Source: Lithodes maja
Taxonomy: Eukaryota; Arthropoda; Malacostraca; Decapoda; Lithodidae
Direction of reading: 5' to 3'
Length of the DNA: 64,000 nucleotides
Assembly (NCBI GenBank): GCA_037953745.1
Contig: JBAKBP010006617.1
Coordinates: 44,475-108,474, forward strand
Made by a program: the position numbers and the translations under genes. Within the stretch, counting starts at the first letter, position 1. Every line of letters starts with the position of its first letter. The notes under the pieces were generated by a model that had not been told where the DNA came from, searched no databases, and worked only from the letters and a program-made list of their open reading frames with translations. Below are positions 39,331 to 50,939 of the stretch, piece after piece.

Positions 39331-41640
39331 GTGAAAGAGAAAAGGAGATGCTTCAAAGCATGGAAGAAGGGAGGCAGCAAGGAGGAATACCAGGCAGCTA
39401 AAAGAACTGCCAAAAGAGTTATTTACAATGCTAAAAAAGGCATTAAGGACCTGGTCCTCGAACAAGTATGTAACACTGACAATCCCAATGGGATCTACAA
39501 CCTAGCTAAGCGACTTAAAAATGACAGTAGGGATATTATAGGTGAACAGTGTGTTAGAAATTATAATGGGAAGATTGTGCATGCAGAAAATGAAATCAGA
39601 GAAGCATGGAAGGCACACTATGAACGATTGCTAAATGTAGAGTTTGAATGGGATGAGGAACAGCTTATATTAGTATCGAAAAACCAATAGCTGGACCCCC
39701 TCCTTTGATAGCACCAGCTGTAGTGAGCGACGCAATAAATTAAATGAAGGATGGTAAAGCTCCAGGGTGCTCTGACATTGTCGCTGAGATGATTAAAGCC
39801 TCAGGGGAGACTGTTGTCAACTTAGTCACTGAGTTAATAAACACCATTATTAACCCTTTCACGCTTATGACGCAATATTGAGCCTATTAGGGATACTTTA
39901 AAGCCTTTGTTACCATTAGGGGTATTTAGAAACCTTTAGTTTAGTTACTTCAACCCCTGCAGTTGTCTTTGAGTTAGCTGTGGGCAGAACACTAATGTTG
40001 GAGAGGTAATTAAAAGAGTGAGAGAACTCTATTTCTTATTGCTAATTTGGCAACCTCTGCATCATAAAAGCGTGAAAGGGTTAAAGACGAGAAAATCCCA
40101 GAGGATTGGCTCAAAAGTGTAATAGTAAATATATACAAATGAAAAGGGGATGCACTCTATAGATAGAGGAAATAATAGGGGCCTGAAAATGCTTGACCAA
40201 ATCATGAAGGTCTGTCAGAGAGTCTTTGAGGGTTTGATCAGGCAAAGCATCTCCATTGATGATATGCCGTTTGGTTTTATGTCAGGACGGGGTACAACCG
40301 ATGCTATCTTCATAGTCAGGTAGATACAGGAAAGATACTTACTAAAAGGCAGGGATCTTTACTTTGTGTTTGTAGACCTGGAGAAAGCCTTTGATAGGGT
40401 GCCTAGAGATGTGCAGTGGGGTATGAGGAAACTTGGTGTGGAAGAGTGGCTGGTGCGTGTGATAATGAAGATGTATGAGGATTCGCGAAGTGCGGTGAGG
40501 GTGAAGGGTGTACTGAGTAATGAGTTCGCAGTCCGTGTTGGAGTCCATCAGGGTTCAGTGTTAAGCCCCCTCCTCTTTATTATGGTCCTGGAGGCACTGT
40601 CGAGAGATTTTAGTGGAGGAATCCCGTTGGAATTGTGTTATGCAGATGATTTAGTCCTAATAGCTTACAGTATGCAAGATGCTGAGGCCAAATTCAGAGA
40701 ATGGAGAGAGGGCACGGCGAGCAAGGGTTTAAGAGTCAATATTAACAAAACTAAGGTTATGCATTGTAGATTGAGACGAGGCAATGTGGAAAAGAGCGTG
40801 CATACCCATGTGCAGTGTGTGGAAAGGGTGTGGGCGTTAACGCGATTCAATGTAGCATCTGTCGACGCTGGGTGCACCATTGGAATAAGCGTTGTAGTAG
40901 AATAAAGGGACCCCTGCTGAAGGATAAGTCAGAATAGAGAAATTTGAGTGCGTAGTGTGCAAAGGCGAGCTTGTGTTAAGTGATGATCTTGTGGCTGTGA
41001 ATTTTGGAAATGAGTCATTGGAGCTGGTGAACAAGTTTGTTACCTAGGAAATACCAACTCTGCCGGTGGTGGGGCCGAGGCTGCCACTGTTGCTGGAATT
41101 AGATGTGGCTGGGGGAAGTTCAGAGAACTGCTGCCAATTCTGACCATGAAAAGAATGCCTCTCCCCTTGAAGGGAAAGGTGTATGCCTCATGTGTTAGAA
41201 GTGCAATGGTGTATGCCTCAGAAACATGGGCCGTTAAAGTAGAGGATGTCAACAGAATGGAACGTAATGAGATGAGAATGGTGAGATGGATGTGTGGGGC
41301 CAGGCTACAGGATAGAATAACAAATGTTAAGCTGAAGAGATGTTTAGGTATAAAGAGCATTAGCGAGGTGATGCGTACAAGTAGACTGGGATGGTATGGA
41401 CATGTGGAGAGAATGGATGAAAACAATTGGGTGAAAAATGCAGGTCTGTGATTGTGGAGGGAGCTGCACCAAGGAGTGGACCGAGGAAGACCTGGGATCA
41501 GACTATACGTGCCGATCTCAAATCCAAGAACTTGACAAGTGAAGCAGCCCTTAACAGGGTTGCCTGGAATGCCACCATTAGGGCAAGAGACTGAAACTGC
41601 ACGTATGTGTGGAACATTCAGTCTTAAAAAAATTATGTAT
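39331..41640 (+). mobile_element. Degenerate RTE-like LINE (YADD reverse transcriptase)
   Basis: Pre-RT linker at 39331-39690 (ending HYERLLNVEF). Then, after several stops, comes the RT core at 40366-40905 with VDLEKAFDRVPR, VHQGSVLSPLLF and the catalytic CYADDLVL. The post-RT region at 41146-41451 has VYASETWAVK and RLGWYGHVERM. The order, and ATGTATTATGTATG-like tail repeats near 41635, fit the RTE clade. Stops, frameshifts and the inserted MITE show it is dead. Confidence 0.8.
39854..40080. mobile_element. piggyBac-type MITE, 227 bp
   Basis: Flanked by TTAA at 39850-39853 and 40081-40084. Starts CCCTTTCACGCTTATGA and ends TCATAAAAGCGTGAAAGGG, near-perfect terminal inverted repeats. CCC...GGG ends and a TTAA target are hallmarks of piggyBac (Kolobok also uses TTAA). 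The LINE coding sequence resumes on the other side. Confidence 0.85.
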
Positions 41641-44215
41641 TATGTATGTTAATCTCGCCACTTTATCATACTGATTTACCACTCCATTGCATCCATCAAG
41701 TCCTGAATGTCATGCTGTCTTAGAGTAGTCCCTTCTGGGTCCCTGTAGATTGCATTCCTGTTTTCTTGGAGGCCTCTTCAGTACAACAGCCTCTGTGTTA
41801 GGGCGTATGAAGATTACTTTGTGCGGCATTCAACTAATGAACAGCGAATGTCAGACAGAAGCACACATGAAGAGCAATAGGCATTATGTACAGAACAAAA
41901 CAATGCATCAAGCAAATAACCTAAAAAAAAAAAAAAATGCAAATCTGACATATTCAGACTATAAGGGATAACTAAGTCTTTGATTGAATTAATGTCTGGC
42001 ACCAATTGATTCTCCAGGAAGCTGCCCAAGAGGGGTGGCCATTACAGAAAGTGCCTCCAGGCTACTTTGCCCAGTTATTCCCTCCACTTCCGATTCCACA
42101 GTTCTATATCCATCACATGGATTAAGACTTAGCACCAAAGAAGAAGACCAAGAGCAGTACTTCATCTTTCTTAACAGCACTTCCAGCACTGTTTCACTAT
42201 TTTAGTTTTACTTCCGCGAGTCGGCCACCCCCAGCTATGGGGTATGTGCCTGAGTATATACGGTACATAAATACTTATGCGGGGCCCTGACCGGCAGCAA
42301 AACCAGGCACAGGAGAGTTCTGAAGAGGGAGTCAACTGGTCCACTGTTACAGATACTGATAGCAGCACCGAAGTGGCGGGTGAAGGAGTCCCTGCATCCC
42401 CAAGCCAAAATAAGAAGAAATTGTGATTTAGTTTACTTAGTGTAGGGTGTGTAGCACATCTGGTTTTATGTACGAAAGCTGACTGTGTGTATAATAAAAA
42501 GCAAGCTAGAGTTGCTCTATGTAACTGAGGCACAAGAAGAAAAGGACAGTAAATAAGGCCAGGTCGTGAGACAGGGCGTCTAGTAATCTTTATTATCCAT
42601 CTAAATTCTGTGAGCAACACAACATAATTATTTCCACACTAGGAACATACACAAAGTAAGCAAAATCCTACAGAAAGACAACACATATTACAAGGAACAG
42701 CACGGGCTGCACTATAAGTGAATACAATAAACTATACATTTGCCAGTACTTATGTATAGAGAGCACTTTTGAATCAGCCATTGTGGAAAACTGCCGCTTA
42801 TGGCAATACAACACATTTGCTATTATTTATATTGGCTGAGGGCTGGTCCTATCCAGAGTGAGGTTTGGCATCCTCTACCCAAACTTAGCCGTTTCTGTCT
42901 GTCTCTTTTACTGTCCTACTTTTCCTTCTGGGGGCTGGGGGCTAGGAATCCTCCTCCCCTTGTAAAATTCATGTACTAGAAGAGACAGAGTAAAGGGCGA
43001 GGAAACGCGAAAGTGGTCCCGGACCCAAAGAATTGAAACTTTAAATATTGTTTCTGTTCGGGCTCTGTCTCGAGTCGGCCACCTCTATTACATTACGATA
43101 GTAGAAACGGCGAGGGCGAAGGAAATAAATACAGACTGGATAGGTAGAAGTTTGAGCATTTACAATTAAGGTGGGGTCAGGAGATTATGCATAGGTTAAC
43201 GTTAAATTGAGTGAAATCAAGTAGTAACTAAATTTGTTACTCCAATCAGATTTTTCGGTTTTCATTGGAGACCACTTGCGAAATGTATCAGAGTTGCAAA
43301 TGTTCTAACTATGCAATGGTCAAGGTGAACACTTCGAACATTCCGTGCCTGGCTAGAAGTGTTGTATTATAAATCCAGGAAATACTTATTTAGAGAACAA
43401 AATCATTAAAATGCTAAGTGATGGTTTCTTCATATGAAGTTCCAGACAGGAAGCAGTGAACGCCTCCTGTGCATCTTTGAAGTCCAAGTCCTCAAAACTC
43501 TTGCACACCAAACGGAACACAATTTCTTGGAAGCTGAAATTTTTTTTTTTTTTTGACAGGTCACTATTAATTCCATCATCAAGCACTCTCCTTTCAAAAT
43601 TATAATTGTTAAATATTTAGCCAAATAAGAATGTTATATACTATACTATATCATAGCATAACCAGTGACAGAGAAAAATGGTACTTTAACAGGAAAACAA
43701 AAGTAAATTATAAAATACAGACGTATGTGTGTAAACTTGAAAAGACTCATTTCGGTTTCTTTAATTTTAAGGGGTGACTAATTGAAACTTAATTTATATC
43801 AATTACATTTAAAATATTAATGTAAATCCTTTTTGAAAAATCAAAGAGTTTATCCGTTTTCTTAAAACTTACACAGTGTCTATACCGAGATATATTTTTA
43901 ATAGTAGGGCAGCGCGGATAGCGTAGTTACGCATAGCGATGTCGCGGATAGCGACAGGATAGAAACTATCTCATAGCGACCTGGAACCGCGGGTAGCGAA
44001 AAGCCGCATAGCCGAGAATAGCGGGCAGCAGCGGCTAGCCTGAGCAGAGTTGCCAGCGTCGGGACCTTGAGTGCGCAAGTCCAACGTCGGCATAAGGACG
44101 ATTCGCCCCCATATAGGCAGGAATTTACGTCCTTCTTCGTGTAGACTATTCGCCCCTACTGCAAGACTTTTCCCCTAATAATTGTAAATGCCAATGAAAT
44201 AATGGTTTTGTTTAC
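41641..44215. other. Host non-coding region
   Basis: No gene recognised. 43915-44040 carries an irregular cluster of ATAGCG/TAGCGA words in a GC-rich patch. A poly(T) run sits at about 43540-43553. The rest is unremarkable. Confidence 0.4.
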
Positions 44216-46740
44216 TTATCCTATTATAAAGTAAAACAAATCCATCCTATAATTATTTTTCAAAAAATACTCTCTTAGTTTGCAAAATTCTTCATGAAGT
44301 GTGAAATAGTTAGAACAAATCCTGTGGGCTCTCTCAAGAAGTGTTTTGATGGAATTAAGTTTATATATTTTAGGGCAATAACTAAACCAACTTAACCCCA
44401 AGCCAGTGAAAGTGGGCTATATATAAACTCCAGTGGTTAACCGATTACATGATTTAGTGATTAAAACATCCAAAAATGCTAAAGTATTATTATCCTCGTT
44501 TTCACAGGTAAATCTTATGTTTTTTATGCTGCTTGTTCATGTAACTGAAAAGTCTGTCATTATCATCCCTATTTTTTTAAATATTAAAAATGTATCATCT
44601 ACATACCGCCTATATAAGATAGGCTTACAATCTGGTGGACAACTCTCAAGCCACTGAACCTCCTTGTTACATAAAAATGCATCAGCGAACAAAGGCCCTA
44701 AACTCAATCCCATGCTAACGCCATCTACCTGGCTATAAAGGTTGTTATTAAAGAGAAAACAAGATTCAGAAGTGGCGAATCTGAATAACTTTCTAACCAG
44801 AGTCTTACCTAGTCCAAAAAAGGTGCTTGGTTCAAACTTATCTAGAATTATATCTAACGTTTCATCCAGTGGTACATTTGTAAGCAAAGACTCTACATCA
44901 TAACTTGCTAAATCAAAATTATTAGGTATCTCTAATTTTGATATTTCGTCAGCAAAACTTTTAGAGTTCTTTACAGTATATTCATTGTGAGTTAGAGTAG
45001 TTATTAAGGGTTATAAGAATTTAGCCAAATTGTATGCTGCCGTTCCAATGGATGAAATGATAGATCTAAGGAGGTTTCCTATTTTGTGAACTTTAGGCTG
45101 CCCAAACAGAATACCAGGTTTCGTTCCAGATGAATGTAAAAAATCATAAGCTTCATTACCAATATCGTCTCGAATGGGTCTCAGTAATCTATTTAGTTTG
45201 TCCTCTAATCTTACATTGTTCGCAAAGACTTCCCCATTTACTTTTCTGAATTTCGTTGTGTCACGAAGAATTATTCCCATTTTTTCCGAATACTCCGATC
45301 TGTCCATAATTACCACTCCATTACCTTTATAGGATGGATTTGTTTTACAGAGTGCTAAAACAATTTATGTATAGTAAAGTGTTACACAGCAGATCGGAAA
45401 CTTACGATGTGCCTAAACTTGTTAAGTATGTCAAAATGCCTTTCTATGGGAGAGTGAGCTATGATTTTCGCAAGTTAATTAGTAACGTACTCCGGGAAAG
45501 TTTTCCTGCAATAAATGTTAGAATTGTGTTCACCAATGATTTCAGGATAGGAACTTTCTTCAACTTCAAAGATCGGGTGCCGGACTCTTTATGCTCAAAT
45601 ATCGTGTATAAATTCACTTGTCCCAGTTGTTAGGCTGGGTACATTGGATGTTCGAGTAGATCATTCAAAATGAAAATATATGAGCATTTGGGGAAAAGCT
45701 TCAGGTCTGGAATATTTTTGAGGAGTATGTCATTTTCTGCAGTAAGGGAACACTCCCGTAATGAAGATCACCCTTTTTCGGAGAGGGATTTTGAAATCAT
45801 CGGCAGGTTTAGAAGCACGTATGAGGCTTTAATAGGCGAAAAAATGCTGATAAATAAGCACAAACCAGAAATAAATCTTGTCAATAATAGTTGAAGGTTC
45901 ATTATTAGGTACAATTGGTTGCTTTTTGGGTGTTCATGTAGTTTGGTTTTTCATTTTATTTCGTTTAATTTTCACCATATATTGAGTTTACATAATATAG
46001 AGTTCAAATGTGTTCAGTTAATCAGTCCCTCATCGTCTTTCATTGGAGACTGGTGGTATCATGGTGAGTTCCGATTTGTTTGTGACAATTTTCCTTTTAT
46101 GTGAATTTTCAACACTTATCTTTTGTTTCTTAGAGTCAAGTAATTCAAATTTACTTTTTTGCTTTATGTTGCGGTTCGATGCGATTAGGATTACTATGAT
46201 TTGCTTCTAATTTTACTAGATAATTTGAAATGTTTTGTAAAGTCCTTCATTTTAATATTCTTGTTTATTATGATTGCTTTTGCTAAGTCTTGTCCTCACA
46301 TGGTTGGATATTAGCATAATACTTTGGACGCTGTTTAGCGGTAGGTTAAATTTTGTTTAATAGATTTTAGCTTTTACAGTTCAGAATAATATTTGAATTG
46401 AAAAAGAAATGATAACATAAATTTGATATCTTATGCGTTTTGATTTCTTTTGTTGCATTGAGATTTAGCAATTTTGAATTTGATGGTGTCTAGCCGTAAA
46501 TTTATTTTATATTCAAACCTTGCCTAGTTGGCCAAAATTATGTTGTTTAATTGTTTTTTAGATAGGCAAATTGCCACGTGTTCAACAATGCATTACATTT
46601 TAGTGATCCTGTTTTAGCAATATATACAGAGTTATACTCAATTTTTAGGATCTGTTGGTAACCCTTTCCTGAGGATGGCTGCGTGACGTCGCCGAAAAGT
46701 AGAATAAATCATGATGTTCCACAACGTATTTCTTCTCATT
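44216..46740. mobile_element. Penelope-like element with inverted 5' half
   Basis: Minus strand 45316-44216 codes Penelope-type RT in order: PGILFGQPKVHKI, then GVSMGLSLGPLFA and YRRYVDDTFLIF (catalytic YVDD), then RAHRICSNY and NNYRMDLFY. Plus strand from 45331 resumes at RMDLFYRVLKQFM. It goes on to the GIY-YIG nuclease (FTCPSC, stop, AGYIGCSS, then REHSRNEDHPF and KMLINKHKPEINL) at about 45600-45890, and a 3' tail with CTGAGGATGGCTGCGTGACG near 46671. The 5' half is thus inverted relative to the 3' half. RT has stops and frameshifts; the element is inactive. 45895-46640 is its AT-rich 3' untranslated region or flanking DNA. Confidence 0.75.
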
Positions 46741-46749
46741 GCCCTACTA

Positions 46750-47115
46750 ATTTGGAAGTTGCGGTACCTTACCTTACCTTTTGATGTGTTAGCCACTCTT
46801 CTAGCGGCACCAAGGAACGCGACGCCCCTCGTTATGGGTGGTGATTTGGTGCAGTAGACTGTTTGAAGCGACAGCTCGCTCCCTTGCGAGGATGGGCTCA
46901 TCTGGCACTTTTTGCAGTTCGACATCTAGGGCTCTCTTGAAGTTGTCTAACGAGATGTCCCTCATGTCTCTTACTCGCCGTGGGAGTTTGTTGAAGAGAC
47001 GTGGGCCTCTGTGATAACCAGCCCTCTCGCAGAGAGCCCGTAGCACCCCTGTTATTCATCCGGGGGATTTCGCATTCCCAGCCTCTCCTATCACTATCGG
47101 TGTCCAAGATCACCT
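46750..47115 (-). mobile_element. CR1/Jockey-like LINE 3' end
   Basis: Minus-strand coding remnant RGPRLFNKLPRRVRDMRD followed by LDNFKRALDVELQKVPDEP, the typical C-terminal end of a LINE pol. It finishes in a (GGTAA)n tail read on the minus strand (46763-46782). It is severely 5' truncated and frameshifted. Confidence 0.65.
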
Positions 47116-47346
47116 GCTGAGGTTCTCATAACTATATATATATATATATAAAAAGAACAGCGTGTAATATGTTTGTGGCGTTGTTGAAGACGAAGTTGTA
47201 TTTTCTAGACCAAGCTAAATTATTCTTATTATTGGTCAGGCAAAATTATTTAAGCAGAGTCAGTGATTTGTTTGCCTGATATATTAGGTTCAATCAAAAT
47301 CCTGTGCTAATTGATAATGAATGTATTTGACTTACTTTTGCTTTAA

Positions 47347-48261
47347 CCCTTTCTCTGTGGGCATATTTCCGCCTATTTCCGCCATATTTGGGTTCATTCA
47401 GGCACTCCTGATTGATCTGGCAAGTGCCTGAATGAAATTAAATTTATTCAGCTGAAAACTAGAAGAAAATAGCTTCAAAATTATACCAAAACGAGCTTCG
47501 TATTCGCGGGGTTTACCCGCAGCGCTACCATAGACATTTGCTAAAATTAGCAATTCTCGCTAATGTCTCGCTACATTTGCCTTTGGCAGCACTGTATATC
47601 TCGCGATAGTCTGATTCAGAGCCTTCAGTACCACGGCCGCCCGGCTGGGAGAAGGACGTGTGGCTTGCCGCGCTCCCGATCCCTCGCACTCTATTTTACA
47701 GGCTTTAAGAGGCTTTAACCCATAACTGTCGGGGCGCAACATAAGTCGAGTATAATAAATCTGGACTATCTGGCGGCGCTAGACATAGGTCGTGTGGCAA
47801 TTTCAGCACGTAATGTTGCTGAGAGAGAGATACAAGTGGTGGCAGGAGAGTAGCGAGCGTATGACTGCTCCAGACCACCGCGGCGAACCTACTGACACGA
47901 ATCCCACCTCCTCCCTCCCTCTCTCACTCGCTATATACGGAATTGTATGGGGAAAGTGCCGAATTACATGCTTTTTGCACTCGCGTTGCACGGTTGTTGC
48001 AAGAAAACTAGCCATCATAAAAGGATCATTATGGTGTCATTGGAAAGCTCTGTTTATGCCCTTTCAGGGATAGATACTTGTTTTACGCTCTGGGTCTTAT
48101 TTAGGCATGAAAATGATCACATAAACAGCCCTATTTTGGGTAAAAACACCCCACTGGTGGCTACATATTATATACCGCCTAGGCCGCTCGTAAGGTGTTA
48201 AAAGCCTGTAAATTGCTGTAAATTGCTATGCCGTTCCGGAACGTTTCCCGCAGGGAAAGGG
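47347..48261. mobile_element. TTAA-type non-autonomous DNA transposon, 915 bp
   Basis: Left end CCCTTTCTCTGTGGG after TTAA (47343-47346). The right end CCCGCAGGGAAAGGG is its reverse complement with two mismatches, followed by TCAA, a decayed TTAA. No transposase frame inside. A different family from the 39854 MITE apart from the shared CCCTTTC start. Confidence 0.65.
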
Positions 48262-48376
48262 TCAAGTAAAATACTGCTGCATGATTTATTGGAGAGGAAG
48301 GGTGCCTGAGAGAAGAAGTTGATGGTCGATGACTTTAACTTGGCTTACTACTTTTGCTATATTATTCATCTTGCAG

Positions 48377-48572
48377 GATTCATCGGAGAGGAAGGTTGAG
48401 GAAGAGAAGGTGCTAATGATCGACCCCTCATTGGTGTTCCGGCCGGAGGAAGCGATCAAGAAGTCTGGGTGGAAGTTCAGGAACTTAGAGGACGACGCCG
48501 ACAACCCTTGGATCGAAACGGTGAAGAAGACCTACCTCAACATGCACTCCTACCAGTGTGTGGAGTACGTCA

Positions 48573-48574
<2 letters not shown>
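48377..48574 (+). CDS. MIOX: Myo-inositol oxygenase, exon A
   Basis: MIOX is the cytosolic non-heme di-iron enzyme that cleaves myo-inositol to D-glucuronate, the first committed step of inositol catabolism. This exon gives the N-terminal region, with IDPSLVFRPEE, KFRNLEDD and KKTYLNMHSYQCVEYVK matching the family. An acceptor TTCATCTTGCAG ends at 48376 and the exon is in phase 0. The frame is also open upstream from an ATG at 48329, but the intervening segment looks like a splice acceptor, so an earlier first exon outside recognition is more likely. At the expected 3' end the DNA runs into (GA)n with no GT, so the donor is unclear. Introns in this window are 1.8-6.2 kb (0.28 kb for the last), loaded with repeats. 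Confidence 0.85.

Positions 48575-48621
<47 letters not shown>
48575..48621. repeat. (GA)n microsatellite at the exon A boundary
   Basis: About 23 GA units start immediately after the last conserved codon of exon A. They replace the position where a GT donor is expected. Confidence 0.9.
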
Positions 48622-48623
<2 letters not shown>

Positions 48624-48669
48624 CCCAAAATATATGTGCGAGTCTAATGTGTATTCTGCCTGTGTTATC

Positions 48670-49310
48670 AATCAAATCAAATGAATATAGAAAAGATGGG
48701 TGAGGGTGAAAGCAGGGAAGTTTTTATTGGTGTAGTAAGAGATAGTGTCAAAGTAGGAGGATGCCTGTGTTATGAATGAATGAATATAGAAAAGGTGGGT
48801 GAGGGTGAAAGAAGGGAAGTTTTTATTGGTTAAGTAGGAGAGACGGTGATAATAGTGGGAGAAATAGGATGTCGGGGCTTGACCCAACGTGCGTGAGTTG
48901 AATAATTGAGCTGGGGTTGAGTTGATTTAGTTGGAGAAGTTACTTGAATGAGATTCAGGATGGCTTGCCAAGAAGGGGGCAAGGGATGGGGAGCAAGTTA
49001 ATTTTGGGTGGTATAAAATCGAAAGTGCTTGCATGTTTTGGGGTTGTATTTTTGGGTGGTAGTAATTCGAAAATGGTATAAAAGGGGGAGGTAATTTTGG
49101 GTGGCATTGAGTCAAAAGGGGTACTGCTGGGGAAGTCTGTCTGTGGCAGAACCTGTAAGAAGGCTCCTGTGTTATCAATCAATCAATCAAATGAATATAG
49201 AAAAGGTGGGTGAGGGTGAAAGAAGGGAAGTTTTTATTGGTTAAGTAGGAGAGACAGTGGTAAAAGTGAGAGCAAATAGAGTGTCGGGGCTTGACCCAAC
49301 GTGCGTGAGT
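48670..49310 (-). repeat. Three copies of a 3' untranslated segment
   Basis: The block AATATAGAAAAGGTGGGTGA, followed by GGGAAGTTTTTATTGG, occurs at about 48687, 48783 and 49194. Two copies continue into GTGTCGGGGCTTGACCCAAC. Read on the minus strand each contains AATAAA, and the 49233-49238 copy is the likely poly(A) signal of the cold-shock-domain gene. Confidence 0.75.
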
Positions 49311-49416
49311 TGAGTATTGGGCTGGATCAGTATGGCTTGCCAAGAAGGGGGCTGGGAAGCTGCAAGATGAAGGCAGGAGATGGGTGTTGATGGTGGTGGT
49401 GAAGAAGTCGATGGTG

Positions 49417-50379
49417 TTAATGTTGGTGTTTAACGAATTCTTCCATGTTGAAGGTCTTTCTCGATCTTTTTGTTTTTTTCATGGAGCTCCTGATCTTGAA
49501 CAGCTGACTTTGGAAGATCCTTAGACCTTCTACTTGCTCTGGTGTAAAAGATGGATCAGGGGTTGCTTCGGTGTCTCCCAAAATGGTTCTCCATAAAGGT
49601 GATTCAGGGGGGGGACGTCCTTTTCCTCTTGGTGCTGCATCCTTGACTCCTTCTTCCTCGATCGTCTCCACGTCGACTATTTCTCCTATGGTGGACACAG
49701 TGTACTCAGACGACGTGGAGGGGAGTGCCACCGGATGATTAATGGTGGCAGGTGCTGGAGTCGAGGCTGCTACTGGTCCGGTGATGTTGACTGCTGATGG
49801 AGGTGGCGATGCCGAGACTGCAGGAGGAGGTGGTGGAAGGCTGCTCCTATTGATTGGTTTGTAGATGTTCAGGCGTTTCCGTGGCTGCTGTCTTGGACGT
49901 TGTTGGGGAGCCTGTGGACGAGTGATTTTGGTGGAGTGCATGTTTGGGATGATAATAGAGGGCAAGTTGTTAGCTTGTAGGAGAGCAGGGAGATACACCC
50001 TTAGGAGGTTGATGTCCCCACCAGCAAGAGCAGTGGCTGTGGTGAAAATGATTTTGATGATTGAGTCCTTGTCACAAGATGGCTGCTCTACTCTTGCCTT
50101 CTCCTTCCTCTTCCTGGCATGCACCGATCCCTTCACACAGTCACCCTTGGGTCCAGATACTCGATGTGCCTCCATTCCCTTCTTCTCCTTTTTGATGGTA
50201 AACTCTACCCTCTCTCCGTCACCCAGAGAGGGCAGAGCGTGGAGTGGATTGGGGCGAGATATGCTCCTTCTATGTACAAAGATGTCTCCTCCTTCCTGTT
50301 GGCTGATAAAGCCCATTCCCTTTTTGTAGTTAAACCATTTAACATGGCCAGCAAAGCAGGTGGGGGCTGCTGGAAGCAT
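49417..50379 (-). CDS. Intronless cold-shock-domain protein inside a MIOX intron, 320 aa
   Basis: The start at 50379 is chosen over 50565 because a TATA box (TATAAAAGG, 50438-50448) and a CCAAT box (50474-50485, minus strand) lie just upstream. The first 75 residues are a cold-shock domain, with GHVKWFNYKKGMGFI (RNP1) and DIFVHRR (RNP2), which binds single-stranded RNA or DNA. The rest is Pro/Ser/Thr-rich with basic patches (RKRKEKARVE, KKTKRSRKTF) and PPPPP runs, unlike the Arg-rich tail of typical Y-box proteins. The frame is intact over 320 codons with no introns. It may be an expressed retrogene or ORF1 of a mobile element. It is antisense to MIOX. Confidence 0.7.
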   Translation of the reverse strand: MLPAAPTCFAGHVKWFNYKKGMGFISQQEGGDIFVHRRSISRPNPLHALPSLGDGERVEFTIKKEKKGMEAHRVSGPKGDCVKGSVHARKRKEKARVEQPSCDKDSIIKIIFTTATALAGGDINLLRVYLPALLQANNLPSIIIPNMHSTKITRPQAPQQRPRQQPRKRLNIYKPINRSSLPPPPPAVSASPPPSAVNITGPVAASTPAPATINHPVALPSTSSEYTVSTIGEIVDVETIEEEGVKDAAPRGKGRPPPESPLWRTILGDTEATPDPSFTPEQVEGLRIFQSQLFKIRSSMKKTKRSRKTFNMEEFVKHQH

Positions 50380-50435
50380 GATGTTTTGGTGGTAAGGGAT
50401 AGGTGGAGAGTTGTAGCAGTGTGTTATGCTCCGCC

Positions 50436-50485
50436 CCCTCCTTTTATACCCGCTCATCATGCCAGTGAGTGCGGTGATTGGCTGA
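50436..50485 (-). promoter_or_regulatory. CCAAT and TATA promoter of the cold-shock-domain gene
   Basis: On the minus strand, CAGCCAATCAC (50474-50485) is followed about 30 bases later by GGGTATAAAAGGAGG (50436-50450), and the chosen ATG lies about 60 bases beyond. The order and spacing are those of a classical Pol II promoter. Confidence 0.55.
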
Positions 50486-50873
50486 GCCAGGCGGGCTGAG
50501 ATATTTTCTCCCAGGCGGCTCCTTTGCTCAGTTTTTTTTATGTTTATCTTGTACTCCCTCGTCATGGTAGAATCTTGGCAACGGTTTTTCCATATATTCT
50601 CGTGGATTATGGGAGTAGGAGGCTTGCACGAAGGGAATAAATTGTTTGTTGACGGGATATGAGGTGTTCACAGGTGGTGAAGACTTCGGATTTACAGTTA
50701 CCCAATCAGCGCACGAGCAGGCAGGTTGAGGCGGCTCAAAGGTTTTGCTGTGCTCTGATTGGTTGAGAAGTTTGCAAGGAAATGTCTCTCATTTACAACA
50801 CTCCAAAATGCACGTTCTGCCTGCTGAATATTACTGTCAATATCTCGTTGATTGGCTGGGAGATTTGGCATCA

Positions 50874-50874
<1 letters not shown>

Positions 50875-50926
<52 letters not shown>

Positions 50927-50932
50927 ATTATT
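50875..50932. repeat. (ATT)n microsatellite
   Basis: About 19 ATT units directly upstream of the exon B acceptor. Confidence 0.95.
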
Positions 50933-50939
50933 ATTGCAG

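Noticed and set aside
43915..44040. ATAGCG cluster as a satellite or protein-binding array
   Set aside because: Spacing is irregular and no consistent unit can be drawn by eye.
48329..48376. MIOX translation start at the ATG at 48329
   Set aside because: The segment reads as a hydrophobic leader unsuited to a cytosolic enzyme and ends in a good acceptor (TTCATCTTGCAG), so it is more likely intron.
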